Shown here: positions 11,901 through 23,900 of the stretch, piece after piece
How the letters are laid out: the number at the start of each line of letters is the position of its first letter
Numbering within the stretch: the stretch's first letter is position 1
Source of the DNA: Aplysia californica
Taxonomy: Eukaryota; Mollusca; Gastropoda; Aplysiida; Aplysiidae
Reading direction: 5' to 3'
Assembly: GCF_000002075.1 (NCBI RefSeq)
Contig: NW_004797362.1
Coordinates: forward strand, 958,780-1,022,779
DNA: 64,000 nt
Made by a program: the position numbers and the translations under genes
Notes under the pieces: generated by a model
Seen by the model: the letters and a program-made list of their open reading frames with translations, nothing else
The model's database searches: none
Told to the model about the DNA's origin: nothing

Positions 11901-14900
11901 TAACAAAACAAAAAAGACGAAGGATGACCAAACAACCTTCAGACAAAAAGTAATGAATTTTTTTTGGGTAAAGGAATTGGACAGAACAGCCTTAGTTTTA
12001 GTAGAGGTTTTATGGCGCTAGCAACCTCACACGGTCATATGAGCGTCAGAAGATTAGAGGTGTTACAAGAGAGTAAGAGGGAAAAAAAAAAAAAAAAAAA
12101 AAGAAAGAAAGAAGGTGTTTCATAGGAAAGAAGAAGAAAACCACACCAGAGCAACCCCCAACCACCCACTCACTAAAGTCTCACAAGGATAGATGACCCA
12201 CCACCACCACCAATCTCACCTGAAGGGCCTTCCACGACCCCTGAAGCCGCTACCTCCACCGCCGAAGCGCCGGAACCGACGTGGCCTTGGGGGCTCTTCG
12301 TTATCCAGGGGATCCTCCTCCTCGTTCTCCTGTCCCTTCAGCATCACGTTCTTGCCGGCCTCGCGCTCAATGTCACGCAACTGCCTCAACACTGGGATCT
12401 GAGAAAAAAAAATTTTCCTTAGTTTTAGTAAGAGTTTTATGGCACTTGCAACCTAATAAGGTCATAAAAGTGCTGAAGAATAGATGTGTTACAAGAGAGT
12501 AACATACACAAAAAAGGAGGAGAGATAAGGAAGATAGATATTTGATAGGAAAGAAGGAGCAAACCACACTAGAGCACCTGCCACCCAAAAAAGGAGAGAT
12601 CGTAGGTTCTACTTGTGCCCTCCACCTACAACCAAAGACAAAACTGGACCAAACAGCAAACACAGGATGGATAGAAGGAAAGATCGTCAATAGTCCACAA
12701 CACACCTAAATACCACAGAGAAAGGTTAAAAAATAACCCCCCCCCCCCTCGAAAACAAAACAAATGCCCCTAATGACTGTGTTGAGTCATTTTAGTCTAG
12801 TTTTAGTAGAGGTTTTATGGCGCTCGCAACTGCATGAGGTCATACGTGCGCCAGAAGATTAGAGGTGTTACAAGGGAGTAACAAACACAAAAAAGGAGGG
12901 GAGATAAAGACGGTAGATGTTTAATAGGGACGAAGAAGCAGACCACACCAGAGCACCCGCCAGTGTTGAGTTGGAGCAAATGACAGGCACACTAACACAA
13001 TAAGAACCATTTACAGCTGGGAAAACGAAGAAAGGAAGAATGTAACATAACTGAATATGTCTGTATGTACGTATAGTATAAGGTTTTACGGCGCTCGCAA
13101 CTGCTAAGGTCGTATGAGCGCGCGAAACACAAGTTGTTCATCTCTGCTAAAGTTCACTTCACGACTAGTAACTAATTTACTTTAAAATGCTAAAAAGTTA
13201 AAATATTCAAATTCGGTGTAAATACATTTGTGATCTAAAACAACTTTTAAGTAACAATAAAAAATTTTAATAATATCAAATTCACTCTACAACTCGCCAT
13301 AAAGGCCAATGGCCTTTATAAAATTTAAAATTCTGCTGGGAACAACGACGGAAAAAATATCCTGCAATTTCTTGCATTTATAATATTTCCTTCGGATCTC
13401 TCCAAAGTCTAGACATTCTGTTAAAATGTGTCTAATGGTAAAATCTGTGTCGCATCCGACCCAGAACGGCTTCTCATCTCCCTGTAGGAGGTATTTGTGG
13501 GTCAGGGCCCCGTGTGTCCGATGCGCAATCGAGTAAAAATGACTTCGTCTCTTCTGGAGAGATCCGAAGGATTTCGCTGTTCTAGTTTGGGTTTAATTTC
13601 ATATAATTTATTATTTTTCTGGTTTTCCCAGTGGCTCTCCCACAGACTGGAGGTGTACTTTTTTACTTTATTTCTAAAGTCAGTCTGTGGGAGAGTGTTT
13701 GTCGTTGATCCCAGCAGAAGGGATGAAGCTTTCTTCGCCAGGTCGTCTACCTGCTCGTTTCCTCGGATGCCCACATGGCTGGGTATCCAAGCGAACATGA
13801 TGTTTATTCCTGTTTCGGATAGTGTATGGATTTTCTGTTGTAGCCTAACTATTTTTGGGTGTAGGAGTGTGTAGTTTGTGAGTGAGGTGATGCAAGACAG
13901 AGAGTCAGAAAGGATAAGGAAAGATTTGTTAGGGGAATTTTCTACAGAGTCCAGTGCCATGTCAATGGCAGTGGCCTCTGCAGTGAAAATGGAGGCTTCA
14001 GGATGGAGTCTCCTCTGGTGTGTATTGTTGGGAGATAGGGCTGCGGCGCCCACTTCATTGTCTTTTTTGGAGCCATCCGTGAAGATGAGCTCCGCACCGG
14101 GGTATTTATCTATTAGTTTTTTGTATTCTGCTTGAAAAGTTTTGGTGTTTGTGCTTTCTTTGTTGTGTGTGGTCAGCTGTAAATCTACTTTTGCCTTGGT
14201 GAGGTGCCACGGAGGGAGGTCGGGGAAAAGAATTTGTTGGATGTCTTGTTTGGAAAAGTGTAAGTTTTTGAGGTCCTCAAGGATTCTGAGGCCGAAAGGT
14301 TTGATGAGTTTTTCGTTGTTTTGGAATCTGTTTCTGGTTTCTGGATTTGTTTGAAAAATGCTGTTGTGCGCTGGATTTTCCGGTGTTGAGCTCTGTTTAA
14401 CTGCGTATTGTAGTGAGAGTTGTGTGCGTCTGAGTGAGAGTGGTGGAATGTTGGCCTCGGCCTGGAGGCTCTCCACCGGAGAAGTGCGGAAAGCCCCCAG
14501 AGCGAGGCGGAGTCCTTGGTTCTGTATTGGATCTAGTATTTTTAAGACGTGTGGTTTTGCCGATCCGTAGACTTGACAGCCGTAGTCAAGCCTGGACCGG
14601 ACAAGGGAGATGTACAAGTGGAGAAGGTGTTTTGAGTCCCCGCCCCACTCCGGATTTGATAGAATTTTCAAAGCGTTTAACGCTTTCTGGCACCTCACAC
14701 GAAGGTCTTTGATGTGTGGTATGAATGTAAGTTTTTTGTCTAAAATGACGTCGAGGAAACGAGCTTGGTCCTGGACGGGAATCCTTTCCCCGTATAGTGT
14801 CAAATCCGGCTGCAGCACACGTCTGCCTGTTCGGCAGAAGTGTACTGCAACCGTCTTTGACGGGGAGAACTTGAAACCGTTGTTGTTTGCCCACGTTTCA

Positions 14901-17900
14901 AGTTTTTGCAGCTGCGTTTGCAGCTGCCTTTCCATAGATCTCAAATGAGGATTTTTCGATCGGCAGCATATCAAGAAGTCGTCAACGTATAACGAGCTGT
15001 CTATGCTGTTCTGGAGGGTTTTCACTATGGAGTTTATTTTAATTTCAAATAGGAGAGGAGAAAGGATGCTCCCCTGGGGGACTCCTTCCTCCTGTTGGTG
15101 GGGGTCTGAAAGGGAGGATCCGACACGAACCTGGAAGGAACGGTTCTTCAGGAAGTTGCCAATGAAGGCAGGGAGGTGACCTCGTATGCCGAGTGCGTGC
15201 AGGTCTCGAAGAATGCCGTACTTCCAGGTTGTGTCGAAGGCTTTTTCAAGGTCAAAAAAGATGGTGATCATGTGGCCTCTTTCAGCGAACGTCTCGCGTA
15301 TAAAGGTCTCCAGGCGGACCAGGTGATCCAGAGTGGATCGAGTTTTCCTGAATCCGCACTGGAGACCGCTCAGCGAGCCCGTCGTTTCCAGAAACCACAT
15401 GAGTCGCCTGTGAATCATTTTTTCAATCAGTTTGCAGAGACAGCTCGTTAGGGCTATAGGTCTGTAATTGGATGGGTGTGTGTGGTCTTTGTTAGGTTTG
15501 GGTATTGGAATGACAGTGGCGAGACGCCAAGACTCCGGAAAGGAGTGCGACCGCCACATGTCGTTGTATATGTATAATAGAAGTGTGAGTGTTTCTGAGG
15601 GTAAGTGTCTAATGATCTTGTTGTGGATGTCATCCGGTCCCGGGGCTGTATCGCCCAGGTCCGAGATGCACGATGTTAATTCGTCTATTGTGAAGTCTGC
15701 GTTGTAGGTTTCAGTGTTGTTTGAGTGGAAGTTTAGGTGTTTTTCTCTGTTAGTTTTGACGTTTTGAAAAGTGGTGTTGTAGTTTGCTTGGGATGAGTTT
15801 TTGGCTAGAGATGTAGCTATTGTGTTTGCAATGTCTACTTGTGTTTCAGCTGTTGTTCCATCCGGCCTCTGGACGTGCCGAATGGTGTCTGTGCGTCTAC
15901 CTAAGAATTTTTTAGCAATTTGGAAAACTTGATTGAGTGGTGTCTGGCTGTTGATTTTGGAGATGTATTTTTGGAATGATTGTCTTTTGCTCTCCCTGAG
16001 GCATCTACGTGCCTCAGCTCGAGCCTTTAAATAAATTATCTTGTTTTCTATGGTGGTGTTGTTGACGGCTCTTCGATACGCTGCCTTCTTTTTCTTTATT
16101 GCGTCCTCACATTCCCAAGAGAACCAGATCTTGTTCCTCCGGGGTTTTGTTTTTGTTTTTGGAATGTGATTGTGGCATATTTCTAAGAGCTTTTCGTGGA
16201 ATTTATTGTAGTTGTGGTCAAAATTGGGATTAAGAATCTTGGAACATTGATTGGCAAACCCGTCCCAGTCGGCTTTTTTGAAGTTGAAGCGTTCTGGGAT
16301 CGGGTCGTTTTGGAGGCTATTGTTTTTTAGGAGAATTGGGAAATGGTCCGTACGGTCATCCACCACAGACCACTCAAGATCTGGGACTAGGTCAGGGGTA
16401 CAAAAGGTGAGGTCAAGGGATGAACTGCCATAAGTGGCTCTGTTTCTGTAAGTTGGGGATTTATCATTTAAGAGACAGATGTTATTTTGAAATAAAAAGT
16501 TTTCTATTATTTTTCCTTTCTGGTCTATAGGTTTGTCTCCCCAAAGGGGGCTGTGGGCATTGAATTCACCTAGCAAAATAAAAGGTTTTGGGAGCTGAGA
16601 TTTTAAGTAATTTAGTTGGGTTATTTTGAGGGGGTAAGTTGGTGGGATGTAAACTGAGCAGATCGTGATTGGTCTGTGCAGGGTGACCCGTACGGCAATA
16701 GCCTGGAGGGTCGTCTTAAGATGTACTTGTCTGTGGAGTGTGTGGTTGTCGGTGTAGATGGTGGTACCACCGGAAGCAATCTGGTTCTCCGTGTGAATGT
16801 GATGGTACGCAGTAAATCCTCTTAGGTCTATGGTTGAAGCCGGGGCGAATTTTGTTTCTTGAATACAGGCCACCCGTGGGCACAGTGTGGCCTGTAAATG
16901 TTGCAATTCTGCAATGGAAGGTCGGATTCCGCCGGCATTCCATTGCAGGACCGCCATTATGAATTTTTACTTTTTGATTTGGAGCACTTAGGCCCCGGCT
17001 TCGAAGAAGCACTCTGACAAAAAGATCACACACACACACACCTGATAGAACTTGTTGACATCTAGATGGCTCCAGATGACTCCTTCAGGCTTGGGCCTCT
17101 TGCAGCCCGTCTCAATGAGTTCCGTTGGGGTCAGGATGAAGTCCACCGTAATATCATGCTCCTCCACCTGAGTAGCAGATAAAGGCCAGAGGTTAAGTTG
17201 TACCACATTTTGACCCACTCTCACATCTTCATCTATCACCCACACATTATAGAGCCTTCTTGAAGTATCTGGCTTAGGAGACTAAATTCAACTTTCATCT
17301 CTGTATCTATTGTCTCAACAAGAACCTCCCCTCCACATCACTTGCATTTCTATCATCAAAATCAATACTACTTTCAACAGCTTCTTCTTCATATCTTAGA
17401 CTCACCAACTCTTCCGGAATATCCACAACTTGCGAATCGTGAACTGTGGTCACCACGAGGGTATTAGCGTCTATGGCCCCCATGGTTCTCATCATGGCAT
17501 ATTCCAAATCAGCAAAGCCCTTGCCCTTGCCAATTCGATATCCTAGAGAAGAAAAAATCAACCTCATATTTATTTCTTATCATATAAAGGAGAAATAAGT
17601 TTTCAGCAAATAACATACCATTAACAAACAGCAAGCAATGACAAAGTAAATGCACCCCCCCCTCCCCCAATGATGAAACTAAATCGCACGGAGCAGCTGG
17701 CCATGAAAGGACCCAACTGTTCACACTTTCAACATTTTAGAACCCCACAACAAGCAGCATCTAAAGCCACAAAAATCTTGGCACTTGTACGTTTTAGTGA
17801 AAGTTTTACCACACTTGCGAGAAAGATAGGTCAGATTAGTGCTGAAGATTTGAGGTGTTGCTAGAGAGTAACATACAAAGAAAAGGAGGAGGAGATATAA

Positions 17901-20900
17901 AGACCCCTTTTTTCAGTAGAGGTTTTACAGCACTCGCAATTGCATAAGGTCTAAGAGCGCCAGAAGATTAGAAGTGTTACAAGAGAGTAACAAACATAAA
18001 AAAGAAGAATGGGAGATAAGGACGATAGATGTTTGATAGGAAAGAAGAAGCAAACCACACCAGAACACTCGTCAACCACCCATATAAGGAACCTGAACGT
18101 TGGTTGTGGAAAGGAGCAAATCCCACCAGAGTGCCAACCACCCACAACCTCAGAAACTAAAGTTACAGGAAGGAAGGAGCACCTCAGGGTCACAGACAGG
18201 GGCAACTGAGAAATTATTACTGAATCTCTTGCTCCCTAAGCCTGTCCACCACACACCTCAAAATGTCAGTTAAAAATACAACAACCCCCCCACACCCCAA
18301 AAAAAAACCAACAACCGACAACAAACAAAACCGGGCGGGATCCAAGCACTTACCGTTCCTGGACACGGCCACGCTGCCCACCACAACCAGATCTATCTTG
18401 ACCTTGTCCTCCAGACCAATCTCTTTACTGTTCTCCTTCACGCCCTGGGGAGACAGAGGAAAAAGGGACACGTTTAATTTTCCTTAACATACAACAGAGC
18501 TCTCTCAGTACTGGTTTAGGTTTAGCTAGCAGTTTTACGACACTTGAAACATAATAAGGTCACGTATAAAGTGCATAAGATAAGAGGTGTGACGAGAGAG
18601 TACCATACAAAGTAAGACAAGGGAAGAGATATGTTTTGTTGTAGTAAGAGTTTTACGGCACTTGCAACATAATAAGGTCATATAAGTGCCAAAGATAAGA
18701 GGTGTTACAAGAGTGACAAACACAAAAAAGGACAACAGATGTTTGATAGGAAAAAAAGAGCATTCATCAAAAAATGTCTCAGTCCTCACAAGCACACAGG
18801 GTGAGGAGAAAAAAACCCCCAAAAAAACTCCTGAACAAGTTACCCACACACACAAAGTACATAAATGAAAGCACATTACCTGAGAAGTACAGCAATGTCT
18901 CAGTTGCTCCTTGTTCGAATCTTCAGGAGGGACAATACGGTTCAGCAGACCCGTACGCAGCTGAGGGGTCGGCACCAACAAATTTCTCTGGCTCTGCGAA
19001 AAACATCAAATTTCCTTAGTTGACCAGAAATCGTAGCTAAAAGTTGTTTTCTTAAAATCAAACAACACCTAAGCACAATTGTCTTTCAGCAGACCTGCCA
19101 ACCATTCTTCCACCAATAAGTTCTCCCTAAAAAAAAATTATTTTAAAAAAAAATTACGGGAAAAGAAGTCTCCAGTACCCCAGTAGAAGACCATCGCAAG
19201 TCAATGTGTATATTGCAAATAAATGCCCAGTATTTTCACATCATTCACTACAAGTGGCACACATATTATATTGCAATTTAAACTAGTATTTTCAAGTGAT
19301 TTATGATAAGTCAAATAAATATTGCGAATACATATTCATTTTCACACCACTCATGATAAGTTACATACCATGGAAACAAAGTTCCTTCAAAAATTCTCAC
19401 TTCCACAATAAGAAGTTCAAAATACAAAGACAAATCAAACCCCAGAACGATCAAAATAAAAGCAAAACCCTTTAGATCTGCACTGAAGATTATTTAAATG
19501 TCTAAAGTTCTCTTAAAGTTCTATCAAAGTAAAAACCCTTTAGACTTTACAGATGTGATAATGGTCATTTAATGCGACATCAAAGGCAAGCAACAACTTG
19601 ACAATTTACTTGTTCTGCCTTAAATATGTAGAGGACAAAAAGCAAAGTCTCGTGAAGCCAAATCAGTAGCAAGCATTAAAAAAGCGTTTTTCTCAACAAG
19701 CCACACAAAAATGGAAATTTAAAAAAGGGTCTAAGTACCTGATTGAGAAGAACAAGTTCTTTCTCAGCCTGAAATAAACAAAAGAAAAACAGTTGATACA
19801 AAAACTGAAGAATAATGTCATTCATAGAAGCGTGTCCATTGCAAAGAACGGCAATGACTGATTCCCAGCATACAATTGACTAAATCAATGCACCCCAAAA
19901 CTCTTACTAAAACAAAAGCAACCCAAAACTTTTAACGCATCTTTCCAGTATTTCAAAACTAAGCATTTAATTGTGTGCCTTAGGTCGACAGGAAAACCGA
20001 GAACTACCATACAACAATGAAACGTGTTTCATGAAAATTCTTCCTGGTCCAAAATTTCAACTTCAAGTAGGCCTACCCTCTCCTATGTTTTTGCTCTTCT
20101 CTGCAGCACAGAATGACCATTACCATTACACGGTATACAACATTTCTAAAACAAAGCCTGACAAGGACATTTACATTCACAATAAGAACAATGTAACATT
20201 TAAAAAAGTTAAGTTCCCTCATAAACTGAAGTCCAACATAGTTACAATAATACACAAAACACTAACCCCCCCCCCCCCCCCCCCATCTAGATATGTCAAA
20301 CAAAGGGTCATTACATGTTTTAAAAATTGTCATTACATCACATAGCAATGCCAATTGCCCGCTGCGCCTTGTGCCGGAAATCGGCCTCCGCGCGAGGGGT
20401 ATTTTTTGGGCCGCTCGGAATCAGAAGTGACTCTCTTCTAAGTTTAGTTACGGGAAAACTCCTGGACGAAAATAAATGAAACTCGGCAACCAACCAGAGG
20501 AAAGGTTAAACTAACGACATGCCAGCGTACAATCCCGAACGATTACTAGAACCGGAGATATTGCCGTGTTTGTGCGAATTTCCTCTGCGGTTCGAAAACT
20601 AAGCGGAGCTGCGGGTTGATCGCCGACCACACAAGCGCCCCACATGTCTTCTTTATTGCTGTAAAATAGACCTGCATGTGAGCCTCAACCAGATTGTCTG
20701 AAAATTTTGCGCCCCCCCCCCTCAAGAGCTTATTGTGGGTGTCATAGGAAGGACTTCCGAGTAACGAGCGACCACCCAAACAAACACAATAAAGAAGAGT
20801 CCTAACCCTACCCCTTGGCCTACCCCAAAAAAGAACCTACAACAACGGGCCTCATGTAAAAAGGCCAGCACAAGTCCAAAAATTTAAAAATTAAAAAACC

Positions 20901-23900
20901 ACACTCCAAAACAAACAAGGAGCATAATATGGCCTATATCTACATTGCTATAATAATAGGGTTTGATACAATAATAATACATAAAAAAGAATTGGAATAT
21001 ATGAATCCTCCATATAGATCTAGATCTAGTCTAATATAGATCTAGATCTAGTAATCTAAACAAATCTCTAGATTAGATCTAGATCTTGTAGAACAAGTGA
21101 ATAGGAATAGGCAACTAGAAATCCGCATCCGATTCCGAACAGAGGGACTCAGCTAAGGCTGAGTCTAGATCTAGATCTACAAAACCTAGATCTAGATCTA
21201 GATTCTTAATTTAAATAAATAAATAATTCACGCACCTGATGAAATGCTTTTTACCAACATTAATATTACAGCACAACCTTTGATAGGGTTTGACACAATA
21301 GAATTGGAAATGAATTCTCCATTGAGATCTAGATCTATACTGATCTATATAAATCTAAATCTAGATCTAGAAATCTAGATTCTATTAGAACAAGCAAGTC
21401 GGAACAAGAATGAATCCACACGATCTGATTCTGAACAATTGAATTAGTCATCAAACGAAATTCAAAATGGCCGCTTGAGCACGAAACTGAAAGTAGATAA
21501 TTTATTTAGGTCGTCGTCCTTTTTCGCATTCGCATTTCTACTCAGGTTCCGACAATTATGTCGGAAACGCCGACGTCGGCACGAAAACGAAAGTGCCGAC
21601 GGGAGAAAAAGGGGGCGATGGGAGCCGGCCAGGCCTCGCACAATGCACGTTGACTGATATAGGTGGGCCTAGCGATAGCATCGGCACGCTCACGGGTCGG
21701 GTCACAATTGTCGGAATTCAGACGATTGTCGGCAAACATGCAGGTCTATGTAAAATTTCAGATCTCTGCGTTTAGTAGATTTTCCGTACCAACTTAAAAT
21801 TACCACCCACCCATTGATAAAACCCTAGATCTAGAAACTTGATAGCACATTCCAAACGCGAGGTGCCGGCACGCAAGAGGCGCGTGATCGCTAGGCGGCA
21901 TGTGATTGGCTGCCTATAACCAAATGGGTCACCGATGACTACATCGCGGGTTTTCCCGATAGCGCTTTACTGAGTTTTAGAAGGGGTGATCGCGTCGCGG
22001 TAAAAACGATGTCACGCAATTCAACAAATTTCACGCAAATATCAGTCTTTAGGATCCAAAGTAATGAAGACATCGAAAAAGTGATAGCAGAACTAGATTC
22101 GGCACTAAAAATCACATGGAGTTGCCAAGTTTCATTCATATGCTCCAATTCATTACTGACTTATGAACAGTTTTTCCTCAAAATACATCAAAACATGTCC
22201 CACATTTTGGCGATTTTTTCCTATATGAAGGTCCTCCAACATTTTGCAAACAAAAATCCCAATAACTTTTTTATTTATCAATGGATTTTTAATTTTTTAA
22301 AACCATAGTTCTTAGAATTTACTTTATTTTCATTTAAGTCCATTTTTAAGCAATTTGGATGAAAATTTAATTTTTCATTGTCATTGCTACATCACATAAT
22401 TGAGGAAATAATCTACTAAATATGAAATCTTTGAAAACTTTGTCGTCATATCTCACCCATCTTGATGTTTACCCCCCCCCCCCGGGTTCTTTGGATTTTC
22501 CCTAAAATGCCTTTGCCTTTGATAGCAGGGTTGTTACTAAGCTATCATAAGCTTTGTGATGGCAAAGTGTTAAATAACCCAGTGCTACCCATAAAAGTCT
22601 GCCACAATAAAAAATTTGCGGTTCAGCTTCTGAAGGCAAACTGTCCCACAACCATGCTTACCTCCAGCACTAGGAAGCGGGCCTGCTCCTGAGGCTTGTC
22701 AGGGTTGACCTTGACAGTCTGCGCCTTCTTGAAGGCATCCAGCGTCGGCAGCTTGTCGTTAGCAGTGGCAGCACCCTATGTCAGAAAAGAGAAAAGAAAA
22801 TGCAAACTGTAGATTGGGAAATCAAAACTTTCGTACATTTCACTTCTCTAAGGTATCAAATAAGCCTCACCCCCCAATTAATTTTCATTTTTTTGCGAAC
22901 TCCTCGCTCCTTATTCCACACCCCCCGTTTACTATTTTCCAGCTTGCCACGACCGACGATCATGTGAAACATATCTAGAATCTAGATATCTGAATGAAAC
23001 TTTCTTTTTTTTTTTTTGCAAACGGCAAATTACCCTCAGTATTAGTACCAGTACCGGGTTGGCTACTTCAATTTTGTGCATTTTAAAAACTTTTGCACAT
23101 TGGTTTATATTTTTCTAATGAAACTGGTTGGTTCCTAAATGGGAAAAATTGCCACAGTAGCTTACTAATATCACCCACATTTCATGATCTCTTGTATTCA
23201 CCGAAGGATAAGTAAAACAGATTTGTTCTTACTTGTACAGGGATGACTTGTCCACCCCCCACCCCCTTTATTCAATACTTTAGAGTATGAAGACTGGATT
23301 CTATATCACAATAACTGTGTGTGTGTGTGCACACATGGTGAAACACCAAATCAATTAGCCAAGATGTATCTTATCTTATCTTATCTTAACTACCCCAACT
23401 AAAAAAACTCAATACATCCTAGACTTCTTTGTGTGCTCATTTCTCAGAGAAAGCAATCATTCACAACTTTCAGCAGCAGAACTGGAATATACCATTTTCA
23501 TCACAGAACAAGCACTGAATATAACCTGACATTCCAATAGCCTCCTATGAACTCTACTTTTTCAGACTGTTTATACCACACCCTAAGAAATCTGTGTGAG
23601 TAAAGAGAAGCACATCGACACAATAATGGTAATTTAATGCTGAGAAAAAGTAAGAAATGGAAACAATAGAGCAGAGATGCCAACAACAGAAGACCGAAAT
23701 GTAGCAATGCCCACCGAGCGCGTTTTGTTCTGCCGATTTTTGGCCCCCGCAGTGAGGGTGTTTCATGGGATGCACTAACGCCCAAAGGTTGTTGTCTTCA
23801 ACTCGCTCTCACGCCGCTTCTCGTGGATGGATATGAATGAAACTTGGCAGCCAATCAGAAAAGAGGTCAATCTCGTAGTATGCAGTTTGACAACATTGTA

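Noticed and set aside
13497-16433. Plus-strand frames of 60-125 residues
   Set aside because: They lie antisense to the LINE ORF2.
22009-22308. 99-residue plus frame, also found inverted near 27251
   Set aside because: It lies in Mutator-like copies A and B, shows no conserved domain and is probably chance.
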